Assembly (NCBI RefSeq): GCF_002917885.1 | Contig: NZ_PQNY01000008.1 | Span: 62,001 to 126,000, forward strand | DNA: 64,000 nucleotides | Direction: 5' to 3' | Origin: Flavobacterium croceum DSM 17960 | Lineage (GTDB): Bacteria; Bacteroidota; Bacteroidia; Flavobacteriales; Flavobacteriaceae | Shown here: one piece after another, positions 8,026 to 18,161 of the stretch | Numbering within the stretch: position 1 is the stretch's first letter | Layout of the letters: every line of letters begins with the position of its first letter | The notes under the pieces: generated by a model | The model's input: the letters and a program-made list of their open reading frames with translations, nothing else | Database searches by the model: none | Told to the model about the DNA's origin: nothing | Position numbers and translations under genes: made by a program

Positions 8026-8886
8026 ATGATTATCAAAAAAATGAAAAAAATTACTTTTTTAGCTCTAGCTTTATGCTACAATTTACTTACCGTTGCACAA
8101 ACTAATACAACTACAACACCTGAAAAATATACATCGCATAATAAAGGCAAATTTTATATTTTTTGGGGAGGAAACCGCGAGTCTTACTCAAAATCAGATA
8201 TAAGATTTAGAGGCGATAACTACGATTTTACATTATATAATGTCATTGCTGATGATAAACCAAAAGGTTGGCATGTTGATTATGTAAACCCAAAAAGAAT
8301 GACCATTCCACAAACCAATTTTAGAATGGGGTATTTTTTAAATGATCATTACAACATTTCTATTGGGCTAGACCACATGAAATATGTTATGCGTCAATTT
8401 GAAACCGTAAATTACTCAGGTACTTACCCTAACCAAGGTAGTTATGGAGAAACAATATCAGCTAATGAAGTATTACTTACAGAAGAATTTTTAACATTTG
8501 AGCATACAGACGGCTTAAACTATATCAATTCAGAATTCAGTAGAGTAGATGATATTTCTAAAATTTTTGGTATACAAAACACCGATAAATTTCAGATAAA
8601 TCTTACAGAAGGTTTAGGAGCAGGTATTTTATACCCAAAAACAAATGCTAAACTTATGGGTATGGAAAGACATGACGATTTTCATGTAGCAGGTTATGGA
8701 GTTTCTGGAAAAGTAGGTTTAAATTTTACATTTTTTAAATACTTTTTTGTACAAACCGAGTTAAAAGGAGGGTATATTAATATGCCAAATATACAAACTA
8801 CATATAGAGAAAATATTGATAAAGCTAGTCAAGACTTTCATTTTTTACAAACTGTAGTAGCATTTGGAGGAATTTTTAGATTATAA
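8026..8886 (+). CDS. Predicted outer-membrane beta-barrel protein
   Basis: A 286-residue protein (281 if the second ATG at 8041 is used, which gives a more typical MKKITFLALAL signal peptide ending near VAQT). The mature part alternates hydrophobic and polar residues in strand-like stretches (FRMGYFLNDHYNISIGLDHM, KVGLNFTFFKYFFVQTELKG), and the C-terminus TVVAFGGIFRL fits the last strand of a barrel. I do not recognise a named family beyond a general outer-membrane barrel. It follows kdsA by 47 bases on the same strand with no terminator between, so cotranscription with LPS synthesis is possible. Function unknown. Confidence 0.75.
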   Translation: MIIKKMKKITFLALALCYNLLTVAQTNTTTTPEKYTSHNKGKFYIFWGGNRESYSKSDIRFRGDNYDFTLYNVIADDKPKGWHVDYVNPKRMTIPQTNFRMGYFLNDHYNISIGLDHMKYVMRQFETVNYSGTYPNQGSYGETISANEVLLTEEFLTFEHTDGLNYINSEFSRVDDISKIFGIQNTDKFQINLTEGLGAGILYPKTNAKLMGMERHDDFHVAGYGVSGKVGLNFTFFKYFFVQTELKGGYINMPNIQTTYRENIDKASQDFHFLQTVVAFGGIFRL

Positions 8887-8909
8887 TTCGTTTATTTTTA
8901 TTTTTTTTC

Positions 8910-8917
8910 TATTTTTG
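8910..8917 (+). promoter_or_regulatory. -7 box of the giant adhesin gene
   Basis: TATTTTTG fits TAnnTTTG and lies 33 bases before the ATG at 8951. Confidence 0.5.
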
Positions 8918-8950
8918 GTAAATTATCTATAACATAATCATAAATAAATT

Positions 8951-11900
8951 ATGAAGAAATTTACCAAATTACTTTTATTATTTCTTTTTTCATTTACAGG
9001 CTTTGCTCAGCTTTCATTAGAAGGTTTTGAAAGTACTACAGGTCCAGATGCTTTACCAGCAACCAATTGGACTTTGGGTACGGGCAATTGGGCTGTATTT
9101 GATAACGGAGTTGGTTTGGCCAAAAGATGGACTGTCAATACGACAACCGGAACTATTTACAATGGCACACAAACTGCCTTTGTTGATAGAGAAAATATAG
9201 GCCAAAATAATACTTCGGAAGATTATCTAGCTACCCCACTCGTAACAGTACCTGCAAATGGTCAATTACGTTTTTGGACTAGATTAGGTTACAACGGAGA
9301 TGCTGGAGCAAAGCTACAAATTAAAGTGGCACCCTCTACTGCTCCATCACAGACAAATGTTGCTTCCTACACGACTATTCAAGAATGGACAGAAACAAGT
9401 TTGGTAACTACCTACAATGTATACGAAGAAAAAGTTGTAGATTTTTCTGCTTACGCAGGCACGCAAGTTTATGTGGCATTTGTAATGAAATTTACACAAC
9501 CTTCAACAACCCTTTCTGGCGATAGATGGTATGTTGATGATGTGAAAATAATTGCACAATGTTTAGCTCCTACGAACTTAACAGCAACAAATGTTACTAA
9601 TAATTCTGCTAGTTTATCTTGGAATCCAAATGGTTCTAACTCTTGGGAAATTGAGGTTGTTCCTTCTACTAGCACGCCAACTGGTACTGGAACTGTTTAT
9701 AATGGTACATTACCTTATATAGCTTCTGGTTTAACCTCAAATACAACTTATAATTATTATGTAAGAGCTTTATGTTCTCAAGGAAACAGTATTTGGGCAG
9801 GACCATTTTCTTTTAGTACTACTACACCTGGTGTAAGTTGTACAAACCCGATAAATATAACATCTTTACCGTACAGTACTACAAATAATACCTCAAATTT
9901 TTCTGATAACCCGTCTATTGAAGGTAGTCCAGGAAGTAGCTGTGGTTCTACTAGTTCATATCTTAATGGTAATGATGTAGTATACTCTTATACTGCTCCT
10001 GCTACAGGAATTATTAATGTACAAATGACTCCTACTGCTACATACTCTGGAATATTTGTTTATAATAGCTGTGCGAACATTGGTGTAAGTTGTTTGGCTG
10101 GTGTAGCTAATAGCAATACCAATATAAGAAACTTTGATTTGAATGTAACCGCAGGACAAACCTATTATTTTGTAATTTCAACTTGGGCAACTCCTCAAAC
10201 AACTGGGTATACACTCAATATACAACAAGTAAATTGCGCGCCTCCAGCTGCACTTACTGCCTCAGGTATGACAATGACTACGGCCAATTTATCGTGGTCA
10301 AATCCTAGTGGGGCAACATCTTGGCAAGTAGCAGTACAAGCTGCTGGATCTTCTGTTCCTACAGGAGCAGGAGCTACTGCTAATACCAATACAAATTACC
10401 CTGCAAATGGCTTAACTGCAGGAACTGCTTATCAATATTGGGTAAGAGCCGACTGTGGCAATGGTACTTTTAGTGCATGGAGCGGTCCTTTCCTATTCAA
10501 TACATTACTTTGCAATACAGGTTGTACTTATTCTTTTATAGTTAAAGACTCTTTTGGAGATGGTTGGAATGGAAACACTATAAGCATCAAACAAAACGGT
10601 GTAACTATAGCTACTTTAACAGGACCAACTACTGCAAATGGGCAAAATCCTGTTACAGTACCTGTTGTATTATGTCCAGGAACATTTGATGTTTTTTGGA
10701 ATGCTGGTGGATCATTCCCAACTGAGGTAGGTATTACCGTTGTAGATCCGTTTGGAGAACAATTATACCAACACAACCCAGGTACAAGCTTACAAAATAC
10801 GCTTTTGTATTCTGGAACCGTTACTTGTATACCTCCTACTTGTCCAAAACCAACAAATATTCAAATATCGGGTATTACTCAAAATTCTGCTACAGTAAGT
10901 TGGACAAATAATAGCTCTGCTACAAGTTGGGAAATTATTTTACAACCTACTACAGCCCCTGCTCCAACGGCTACTTCTACTGGAACTATTGTTACTCAAA
11001 ACCCTTATACATTTAACAATTTACCATCGGGAACATCATATAGTGTATATATTAGAGCTATTTGTGGTACAAATGACTTATCTACTTGGTCTGGACCAGT
11101 AAACTTTACAACAACCATAGCAAACGATAACTGTGCTAATGCAATAAATGTACCTGTTAATAGTGGAATTACTTGTGCTCAAACAGTGGCAGGAACCGTA
11201 ATTGGCGCTACTGCTTCTCCAGAAGGCAATACATGTACTGGAACAGATGATGACGATGTATGGTTTCAATTTACAGCAACAAGTACAACGCACATCATAT
11301 CTCTTAATAATGTTACAGGAAGTACTATCGATTTATTTCATGTATTATATACTGGTACGTGTGGTAACTTAACGCAATTATATTGTAGTGATCCTAATCA
11401 AAGTACTGCAAATAATTTAGTTGTAGGACAAACTTATTTTATAAGAGTTTATACTTGGACAGCTACTGCCAATCAAACATCTGCATTTACAGTATGCATA
11501 GGAACACCTCCTCCTCCTATTTCAACATCTACTACTCAATACACCGTTAATCAATTGGTTACAGATGTGTTAGTAAACTCTCCGTGTGCAACTATTACCA
11601 ATATTACTTCATCTACTGGAACAAATTTTGGCTCTACGAATGGTATTGGATATTTTAATAAAAATGGTTCAAACTTTCCTTTCAACGATGGTATTATTTT
11701 ATGTTCTGGTAATGCAAACAATGCACCTGGACCAAATTCTACTATATTAAGTGACGGAGCAGGTTGGCCTGGAGATGCCCAACTAGAAGCTACTATACTA
11801 GCAGCTACAGGAAATGCTATGAACTCTAAAAATGCTTCTAAATTGGAGTTTGATTTTATTCCAATTGATGATAATTTAAGTTTTAATTTCATATTTGCTT

Positions 11901-14900
11901 CTGAAGAATATGGTACTTTTCAATGTGATTTTTCTGATGCATTTGCTTTTTACTTAACAGACTTAACAACAAATGTTACAACAAACTTAGCTCTAGTACC
12001 AAATACTACTTCTCCTATCTCTGTTGTAACAATAAGAAACCAATTATACAATACCACATGTGCTTCTGTAAATCCTCAATATTTTGACAAATATTATCAA
12101 TTGCCTCAAGGATTAAATCCTCTAGGTGCTCCAATAAACTATAACGGACATACAGTACCAATGACTGCATCTTCTATAGTGGTTCCTGGACATCAATATC
12201 ATATCAAATTGGTAGTTGCCGATAGATCTGATACTGCTTACGATTCAGCAGTATTTATCGAAGGAGATAGTTTTAATATTGGTCAAGTAAACTTAGGAAG
12301 TGATTTCTTGGTTTCTAATGGAAATGCCATTTGCCCTGATGCAACCACAACAATTAATAGTGGTCTAGATCCTGCTGCATACACATTTACGTGGATGTTA
12401 GGCACAAATGTAATTCCAAATGCAACAGGACCTACTTTAACGGTAAATCAACCTGGTGTATATACTATAAATGCTACTTACAATAATACTACATGTACGG
12501 CATCAGATACCATTACAGTAGAGTATTTTGCTCCTATTGTTTTAGGAACACCAAATAATTTGGTAGCTTGTAGTAATACAGGGTTTAGTTCATTCAATTT
12601 AACATCAAACAACGCATCGGTATTAGGTACTTTAAGCGCAACAACGTATACTGTTTCTTATTTTGCTTCATTAGCAGATGCCCAAGCAAACACAAATGCT
12701 TTACCAGCTACTTATACAAATACAGTTCAATACCAACAAACTATTTGGGCTAGAGTAGCTAACTCTGCTGGATGTTTTGCTATTAGTCAATTTAACTTGA
12801 TTGTTACCGATTTAATTACTCCAACCTTTACAATACCTGCACCAATATGCCCAGGTAGTACAGCACCTGTTTTACCAACAACTTCTTTAAATGGAATTAC
12901 AGGTCAATGGAATCCTTCTACAGTAAGTAATACTGCTTCTGGTCAATACACTTTTACTCCAAATGCTGGACAATGTGCAGAACCTGTAGTTATGAATATT
13001 ACTGTATACAGTGATTGTAACTTTGGTAGTCATGCAAGTGCAGTATGGCTTACAAATTGTGCTACTTCAAATTTTTATAACACTATAGGATCTGGAACAG
13101 ATATTATTGGACCTGCTTCAAACATATTTACAAATGCTGATTTAGGTACTTACGTTCAAAATTCAGGTGCATTAAAATTGAGAGGTGCAGAAGTAAAAAC
13201 CTTTAAATCTACAACCGCAAATGTTTGTGCAGCCAATTTATATTATAGAATATACTTACAAAGTTCTACACCAGGTAGTTTCTCTGTTATGAATTTACCA
13301 TTCTTTGACAACTGTAATAGTGGAACATTCCCTTCTGGTGGACCTTGTAACACAGGCGATCAAAAATGGCAAAAAGTATTAAGTGATTCTCAATCACCTA
13401 TAGACTTGACAGCTTTTGCTCCTGGAAATTATATGCTTGAAGTTTATTATGATGTAAATGGAGATTATAATTCTACTTCACAATGTGATGATACTATAAT
13501 TATTAATAATGGTGGAGCTAACTTTATTGCATCATTTAAAATACAATTAAACCCAAGTTACACTTCTACAAATCCAAGTGCTTGTAATAGTACCGATGGT
13601 TCTATAAAAATAAGTGGCTTGGCATCATTAACAACTTATTCGGTTACATATACCAATGGCGCTACTACTGTAGGCCCATTAAATTTAGTAAGTAATGCTA
13701 ATGGAGAAATTATTTTATCAAATTTAGGCGCAGGAAATTACAGCAACTTTATTGTATCTGCAAATAGTTGTACATATACAAATTCTAATACAATTACTTT
13801 AAGTATTCCTAATGCTCCTGTGGTAAGTGTAAACTCTCCTACAGTGTGTCAAGGACAACAAGCTACCTTAACAGCAACTCCTGCAACTACAGGAAACTAC
13901 TTATACACTTGGACTGTACCTACTGGTGTTACATCTCCAGGCAATGTAAATTCGTTTACCACAACAGTAGCAGGAACTTATACTGTTGCTATTACAAATA
14001 TTGATACACAATGTACAAGTATAGCCGCTATTGCAACTGTTACTGTACATAGTTTACCAACTGTAACAGTAGCAAATCAAACTATATGTCAAGGAGATAA
14101 TGCTACATTAACTGCAGTAACAGGAAGTAGCACTTACAACTACTCTTGGGCAGTTCCTACTGGAGCTACAAATCCTGGAAATGTGGCTTCATTTACTACA
14201 AACGTTGCAGGAAATTATAGTGTAATTGTTACAGATACAGCAACAAGTTGCACAAATACAGCCAACGCTACAGTTACGATAAATAGTTTACCTATTGTAA
14301 CAATAAACAACCTAACAATATGTGAGGGATCATCGGGTATTATATTAGCAAATGTAACATCTTCTGGAACATACTCATACAACTGGACAGTTCCTGCTGG
14401 AGTTACAAATCCTGGTGATGTACCTTCTTTATCTACAAGTGTTGCAGGAAACTATCAAGTAGTAGTAACCAATACTGTTACAAATTGTACGACTACAGTG
14501 TCTAGTACTGTTACTATTTTAACGCTTCCAGTTGTTACTGTAAACAATCCAAGTATCTGTGCAGGAACACCTGCTACAGTTACAGCTACAACAACCGTTA
14601 CAGGTAACTATACCTATGCATGGACTGTTCCATCTGGGGCAACAAACCCTGGTAGTGTTGCAAGTTTTACTACAACAACACCTGGTACATATACCGTTGT
14701 TGTTACTACAGTAAACGGTTCGTGTTCTAGTAATCCTGCTTCTGGAGTAGTAATTCAAAATAATCCTCCAGTGGCGACTGTAAATAGCCCACAAGTATGT
14801 CAAGGTACAAACGCTACAGTTTCTGTTACGATTGGATCTGGAAATTATACGTATGCTTGGACAGTTCCTACTGGAGCTACAAGTCCTGGAAACGTAAATT

Positions 14901-15733
14901 CTTTTAGTACAAACGTGGCTGGTAGTTATAGTGTTACAATTACAGATAATGTAACTGGTTGTTCTACAACTTTAACAAGCAATGTTACTATAATTGCCAA
15001 ACCAACAGTTACTGTAAATACTCCTACTGTATGTGCTGGTAGCAACTCTACGATTACGGCTACACCAAATGGTTCTAGTACTTATACTTACACATGGACA
15101 GTTCCAACGGGAGTAAATAATCCTGGTAATGTAGCTAGTTTTGCAACGAATGTTGCTGGTGTGTATAGTGTACAAATTACAGATACAGCTACTGGGTGTA
15201 CAAGTAATGCTGTACAAAGTACATTAGTATTAAATGCTTTACCTGAGTTTGAATTACTAGGAGGTTGTGATGGTACACAATATGTATTATCTGTAGAGAA
15301 TGCTAGTTTTAATACAAATGGAGCTACTTATACTTGGTTATCTTCTACAAATACCAATATTGGTCAAACAAGTTCTGTAGTAGTAAGCAATACGGGTATC
15401 TATACTTGTACTGTAACAGATGTTAATGGCTGTTCTCAAACTAAAAACATTACTGTATCTACTATAAATTGTGGTGTACAAAAAGGTATTTCACCAAATG
15501 GTGATGGTAAAAATGAGTTTTTTGACTTGAGAGGCATGGGAGTTTCTCAACTTCATATCTATAACAGATATGGCACCAAAGTTTATGCGAAATCTAACTA
15601 TAGCAATGAATGGATTGGTCAATCTGATAAAGGAGATGAACTACCAGACGGTACTTATTATTATGTAATAGAATACAACAGTGGTGGCGCTGCCAAAACA
15701 GGTTGGATTTACATAAATAGAGAAATAAAATAA
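8951..15733 (+). CDS. Giant multidomain adhesin with type B T9SS sorting domain
   Basis: A 2260-residue secreted protein. Order of parts: signal peptide (1-19, ending GFAQ); a MAM/choice-of-anchor J-like domain (about 20-205); three fibronectin type III domains (each beginning like CLAPTNLTATNVTNNSASLS) alternating with pre-peptidase-like beta domains and a DSFGDGWNG module; a choice-of-anchor L domain (about 862-1115, with FASEEYGTFQCDFSDAFAFY); Ig-like and glycan-type segments; six tandem Ig-like repeats (1623-2097); and from residue 2173 the gliding-motility-associated type B C-terminal domain (ISPNGDGKNEFF, then LPDGTYYYVIEY). Type B signals direct T9SS export, generally with a dedicated PorP/SprF-like partner, which is not seen next to it. 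Likely a surface adhesin. A terminator follows. Confidence 0.9.
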   Translation: MKKFTKLLLLFLFSFTGFAQLSLEGFESTTGPDALPATNWTLGTGNWAVFDNGVGLAKRWTVNTTTGTIYNGTQTAFVDRENIGQNNTSEDYLATPLVTVPANGQLRFWTRLGYNGDAGAKLQIKVAPSTAPSQTNVASYTTIQEWTETSLVTTYNVYEEKVVDFSAYAGTQVYVAFVMKFTQPSTTLSGDRWYVDDVKIIAQCLAPTNLTATNVTNNSASLSWNPNGSNSWEIEVVPSTSTPTGTGTVYNGTLPYIASGLTSNTTYNYYVRALCSQGNSIWAGPFSFSTTTPGVSCTNPINITSLPYSTTNNTSNFSDNPSIEGSPGSSCGSTSSYLNGNDVVYSYTAPATGIINVQMTPTATYSGIFVYNSCANIGVSCLAGVANSNTNIRNFDLNVTAGQTYYFVISTWATPQTTGYTLNIQQVNCAPPAALTASGMTMTTANLSWSNPSGATSWQVAVQAAGSSVPTGAGATANTNTNYPANGLTAGTAYQYWVRADCGNGTFSAWSGPFLFNTLLCNTGCTYSFIVKDSFGDGWNGNTISIKQNGVTIATLTGPTTANGQNPVTVPVVLCPGTFDVFWNAGGSFPTEVGITVVDPFGEQLYQHNPGTSLQNTLLYSGTVTCIPPTCPKPTNIQISGITQNSATVSWTNNSSATSWEIILQPTTAPAPTATSTGTIVTQNPYTFNNLPSGTSYSVYIRAICGTNDLSTWSGPVNFTTTIANDNCANAINVPVNSGITCAQTVAGTVIGATASPEGNTCTGTDDDDVWFQFTATSTTHIISLNNVTGSTIDLFHVLYTGTCGNLTQLYCSDPNQSTANNLVVGQTYFIRVYTWTATANQTSAFTVCIGTPPPPISTSTTQYTVNQLVTDVLVNSPCATITNITSSTGTNFGSTNGIGYFNKNGSNFPFNDGIILCSGNANNAPGPNSTILSDGAGWPGDAQLEATILAATGNAMNSKNASKLEFDFIPIDDNLSFNFIFASEEYGTFQCDFSDAFAFYLTDLTTNVTTNLALVPNTTSPISVVTIRNQLYNTTCASVNPQYFDKYYQLPQGLNPLGAPINYNGHTVPMTASSIVVPGHQYHIKLVVADRSDTAYDSAVFIEGDSFNIGQVNLGSDFLVSNGNAICPDATTTINSGLDPAAYTFTWMLGTNVIPNATGPTLTVNQPGVYTINATYNNTTCTASDTITVEYFAPIVLGTPNNLVACSNTGFSSFNLTSNNASVLGTLSATTYTVSYFASLADAQANTNALPATYTNTVQYQQTIWARVANSAGCFAISQFNLIVTDLITPTFTIPAPICPGSTAPVLPTTSLNGITGQWNPSTVSNTASGQYTFTPNAGQCAEPVVMNITVYSDCNFGSHASAVWLTNCATSNFYNTIGSGTDIIGPASNIFTNADLGTYVQNSGALKLRGAEVKTFKSTTANVCAANLYYRIYLQSSTPGSFSVMNLPFFDNCNSGTFPSGGPCNTGDQKWQKVLSDSQSPIDLTAFAPGNYMLEVYYDVNGDYNSTSQCDDTIIINNGGANFIASFKIQLNPSYTSTNPSACNSTDGSIKISGLASLTTYSVTYTNGATTVGPLNLVSNANGEIILSNLGAGNYSNFIVSANSCTYTNSNTITLSIPNAPVVSVNSPTVCQGQQATLTATPATTGNYLYTWTVPTGVTSPGNVNSFTTTVAGTYTVAITNIDTQCTSIAAIATVTVHSLPTVTVANQTICQGDNATLTAVTGSSTYNYSWAVPTGATNPGNVASFTTNVAGNYSVIVTDTATSCTNTANATVTINSLPIVTINNLTICEGSSGIILANVTSSGTYSYNWTVPAGVTNPGDVPSLSTSVAGNYQVVVTNTVTNCTTTVSSTVTILTLPVVTVNNPSICAGTPATVTATTTVTGNYTYAWTVPSGATNPGSVASFTTTTPGTYTVVVTTVNGSCSSNPASGVVIQNNPPVATVNSPQVCQGTNATVSVTIGSGNYTYAWTVPTGATSPGNVNSFSTNVAGSYSVTITDNVTGCSTTLTSNVTIIAKPTVTVNTPTVCAGSNSTITATPNGSSTYTYTWTVPTGVNNPGNVASFATNVAGVYSVQITDTATGCTSNAVQSTLVLNALPEFELLGGCDGTQYVLSVENASFNTNGATYTWLSSTNTNIGQTSSVVVSNTGIYTCTVTDVNGCSQTKNITVSTINCGVQKGISPNGDGKNEFFDLRGMGVSQLHIYNRYGTKVYAKSNYSNEWIGQSDKGDELPDGTYYYVIEYNSGGAAKTGWIYINREIK
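13817..15241 (+). repeat. Six tandem Ig-like repeats inside the giant adhesin
   Basis: Six units of 78-80 codons begin at 13817, 14057, 14291, 14528, 14768 and 15002. Each runs PxVTVNxPxxCxG, then YxWTVPxGxxxPGxV, xSFxTxVAGxY and ends in a Cys-containing strand. The two Cys per unit probably form the Ig disulfide. The repeats differ at many positions, so they are an old duplication rather than recent copies. Confidence 0.9.
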
Positions 15734-15746
15734 ATTAAAAAGAAGG

Positions 15747-15777
15747 AAAAAGAGGTTCATATTGAACCTCTTTTTTT
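15747..15777 (+). terminator. Terminator of the giant adhesin gene
   Basis: A 13-base stem (15747-15759 with 15763-15775) with a three-base loop and a T run lies 13 bases after the stop. Confidence 0.9.
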
Positions 15778-15802
15778 ATTCTTGAAATTAATAGAATCTC
15801 TT

Positions 15803-15922
15803 TTATAATCTTGTACGGAATAATAAGCTAATGTCTTTAGGTATTTCTCTATTTTTAGCTACTAAAAATTCTTGGTCATTTTTAATTTGGAAACCTTTTA
15901 TAAATTTCACAAAACATATTTC
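15803..15922 (-). pseudogene. Possible coding remnant (40 codons) in a gene-free stretch
   Basis: The 334 bases between the adhesin and the M28 peptidase gene hold no full gene. On the minus strand, 40 open codons end in a stop at 15803 and read, near the end, like the tail of a real protein (KGFQIKNDQEFLVAKNREIP then DISLLFRTRL). Upstream the frame is closed by a stop and the DNA is A/T-rich with no continuing frame. It may be the tail of a decayed gene, but chance cannot be excluded. No family recognised. Confidence 0.25.
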
Positions 15923-16067
15923 TTATGATTTAGGAATAAATATAATGATAACCTATTTGTATTCTATATTAAATTAAGTAAATATTCTGTATTTCCTCGA
16001 ATTATATACAACACAAAAAATTAATAATATTGGATTGCTTTAGTATAATTCTTCAGTTTTGGATTTA

Positions 16068-17435
16068 TTATTTAAAATAAGTATCAAATAAGTACATTAA
16101 TGACGCCATGGTAGCAGTACCTAATTCTAACTCTCTTTTGTTTACAGAATCAAATGTATCGTTGGCAGCATGGTGGTAGTCAAAATAGCGTTGTGAATCT
16201 GGGTGTAACCCTACTTTAACTATTTTTTCAGATTGTATTGGGCCTATATCGGTACCCGAATGACCTCTCTCAAAAATATGAATGAGATAAGGTTCAAATA
16301 GATTTTTCCAACCAGCGATTTTAGCATAACTCTCATCATCAGATTCGATAGAAAATCCTCTAGGCGAAAATCCGCCCGAATCACTTTCCATAGCAAAAAT
16401 ATGATTCTCTTTGCTTGCAGATGCTAGCTCACCATATCTTAATCCTCCTTTTACACCGTTTTCTTCATTCATAAACAATACTACTCTTATTGTATTTTTA
16501 GGTTTATAATGCAACTTTTTAAAAATTTCTAAAACAGACATACTTTGTACACATCCAGCACCATCATCTTGAGAGCCATCGCCCAAATCCCAAGAATCTA
16601 AGTGTCCGCCAACTACCATAATACGTTCGGGGTGTTCTGTACCTTTAATTTCTCCAATAACATTGTACGATTTAACATCGGGAAAGGTTTCGCATGATTG
16701 GTTAAAATAAAATTGCAAATTAGGATTATCCTTTAGCATTTTACTAAGTAATTCTGCTCCATTTGTACTGATAGCAGCAGCAGGAATTCGTTGTTCTAGT
16801 GGAGTATCTTTATAATTAGTCATGCCTGTATGTGGTAAATCGTCTAACCTAAGATTCATAGATCTCACAATTACTCCTAGAGCACCCAAAAGTCCTGCTT
16901 CGCGTGCACCCGAAGAGCGTTGATCTACACAACTACCATAGGCATGAAAAGTTTCTATATATTCAGGATTCATAGGTCTGTTAAAAAAAACTATCTTACC
17001 TCTTACTTTTTCTTCACCCAATACTTTTAGCTCTTCTAAACTTTTTACTTCAATAATAGAGGCTTTTAATCCATTTTTTGGCGTAGCTACAGATAATCCT
17101 AAAGCACAAATAGGAAAACTAGTTTTTGTTTTTCCTACCTCTGCATAAGCTACCTCTTGAGCACCTCTAACCCACTTTGGCACCATAACTTCTTGCAAAT
17201 ACACTCTATCTAAGCCTAATTTTTCAAGTTGAGTTTTGGTATAAAGTACTGCTTTTTCTGCACCATCAGAACCCGATAATCGATGGCCTATTTTGTTGGA
17301 CAAGTCATCGAGCCAATAATAGCAATTAACATCTGTAAGCGCTGTTTTATAAATTTGTTTTAGCATGTGCTCATCTGTGGTTTGAGACCACGAAACTGCT
17401 GTAACAAATAGTAAAGTATAGATAAGATTTTTCAT
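16068..17435 (-). CDS. Secreted M28 family zinc metallopeptidase
   Basis: A 455-residue predicted exopeptidase of the M28 (carboxypeptidase Q/aminopeptidase) type. A signal peptide covers about residues 1-17 (MKNLIYTLLFVTAVSWSQ). An inserted protease-associated-like domain carries KIVFFNRPMNPEY and SSGAREAGLLGALGVIVRS. The zinc ligands appear as GGHLDSWDLGDGSQDD (His and Asp), the Glu pair in FMNEENGVKGG, ESDSGG (Asp) and a late YHHAAND (His). A frame-consistent ATG at 17453 exists, but it lies within or next to the promoter box at 17451-17458, so the start at 17435 is preferred. No downstream partner. Confidence 0.88.
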   Translation of the reverse strand: MKNLIYTLLFVTAVSWSQTTDEHMLKQIYKTALTDVNCYYWLDDLSNKIGHRLSGSDGAEKAVLYTKTQLEKLGLDRVYLQEVMVPKWVRGAQEVAYAEVGKTKTSFPICALGLSVATPKNGLKASIIEVKSLEELKVLGEEKVRGKIVFFNRPMNPEYIETFHAYGSCVDQRSSGAREAGLLGALGVIVRSMNLRLDDLPHTGMTNYKDTPLEQRIPAAAISTNGAELLSKMLKDNPNLQFYFNQSCETFPDVKSYNVIGEIKGTEHPERIMVVGGHLDSWDLGDGSQDDGAGCVQSMSVLEIFKKLHYKPKNTIRVVLFMNEENGVKGGLRYGELASASKENHIFAMESDSGGFSPRGFSIESDDESYAKIAGWKNLFEPYLIHIFERGHSGTDIGPIQSEKIVKVGLHPDSQRYFDYHHAANDTFDSVNKRELELGTATMASLMYLFDTYFK

Positions 17436-17450
17436 TGTAACTATTTTTAT

Positions 17451-17458
17451 CAAAAATA
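17451..17458 (-). promoter_or_regulatory. -7 box of the M28 peptidase gene
   Basis: TATTTTTG on the minus strand matches TAnnTTTG and overlaps the upstream alternative ATG (17453). It therefore argues for the internal start at 17435. Confidence 0.55.
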
Positions 17459-17495
17459 AATGAAATTTTATTTGGTTTTAAAATTATTTTTAATT

Positions 17496-17519
17496 TAACT
17501 TTGCATATCAAAGTACTTT
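17496..17519 (+). promoter_or_regulatory. Promoter with operator-like inverted repeat, copy 1
   Basis: The -7 box TAACTTTG (17496-17503) is followed by five bases and CAAAGTACTTT (17509-17519). ACTTTG and CAAAGT form an inverted repeat (17498-17514), and AAAGTACTTT is itself a perfect palindrome. The start codon follows at 17523. A TTTG at 17471-17474 could be the -33 element. The same arrangement recurs at 18473-18496. Likely operator of the winged-helix regulator encoded at 18162. Confidence 0.65.
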
Positions 17520-17522
17520 TAT

Positions 17523-18128
17523 ATGAAAAATCAAAATTACTTAAATGACTTAAAAGACATTAAAGAGCTCATGTCGCGCTCTACTCAATTTGTATCGCTA
17601 AGCGGGTTATCTGGTATTTTAGCAGGACTATATGCTCTAATTGGCGCTGCCGTTGCAAAAACAATGATAGATGCAGAAAGACAAGAATACATAACTCTAG
17701 AAAGCACTACTTTTAGAAATTTAATTATTTTAGCCTTTCTTGTATTGGTATGTTCTGTGGGTACGGCTTACTTTCTTACTGTAAAAAAAGCAAAAAAAGC
17801 CAATGAACATATTTGGAATGCTACTTCAAAAAGATTAATAATAAACTTTTGCATTCCACTGGTTACAGGCGGGATATTTAGCATACTCTTATTAAAAAAT
17901 GGTTATTTCGGACTCATTGCTCCTATTACGCTCATTTTTTACGGAATGTCGTGCCTAAATGCGAGCAAGTATACCTTGCGCGATGTAAGGTACTTAGGCA
18001 TCACACAAATTATTCTCGGGCTTATTGCAGTAGAATATTCTGGGTATGGACTTTACTTTTGGGTAATAGGATTTGGTATTTGCCATATTGTTTACGGAAG
18101 TGTAATGTATTATAAATACGATAGATAA
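17523..18128 (+). CDS. Conserved integral membrane protein of unknown function
   Basis: A 201-residue protein with a cytoplasmic N-terminal helix (about 1-20) and roughly six hydrophobic segments: LSGLSGILAGLYALIGAAVA, then LIILAFLVLVCSVGTAYFLT, and two closely spaced pairs toward the C-terminus. No catalytic motif is visible. It is the first gene of a unit with the winged-helix regulator 33 bases downstream, and its promoter carries the operator-like inverted repeat. Pairing with such a regulator suggests a regulated membrane function, possibly a sensor or part of an envelope response, but that is inference. Confidence 0.75.
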   Translation: MKNQNYLNDLKDIKELMSRSTQFVSLSGLSGILAGLYALIGAAVAKTMIDAERQEYITLESTTFRNLIILAFLVLVCSVGTAYFLTVKKAKKANEHIWNATSKRLIINFCIPLVTGGIFSILLLKNGYFGLIAPITLIFYGMSCLNASKYTLRDVRYLGITQIILGLIAVEYSGYGLYFWVIGFGICHIVYGSVMYYKYDR

Positions 18129-18161
18129 TGTATATATTTTAAAAAAAATAAATAGCAAACC

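Noticed and set aside
13817..15241. CRISPR-like periodic repeats
   Set aside because: The period of about 237 bases is in frame, and the units are diverged protein repeats of an Ig-like domain.
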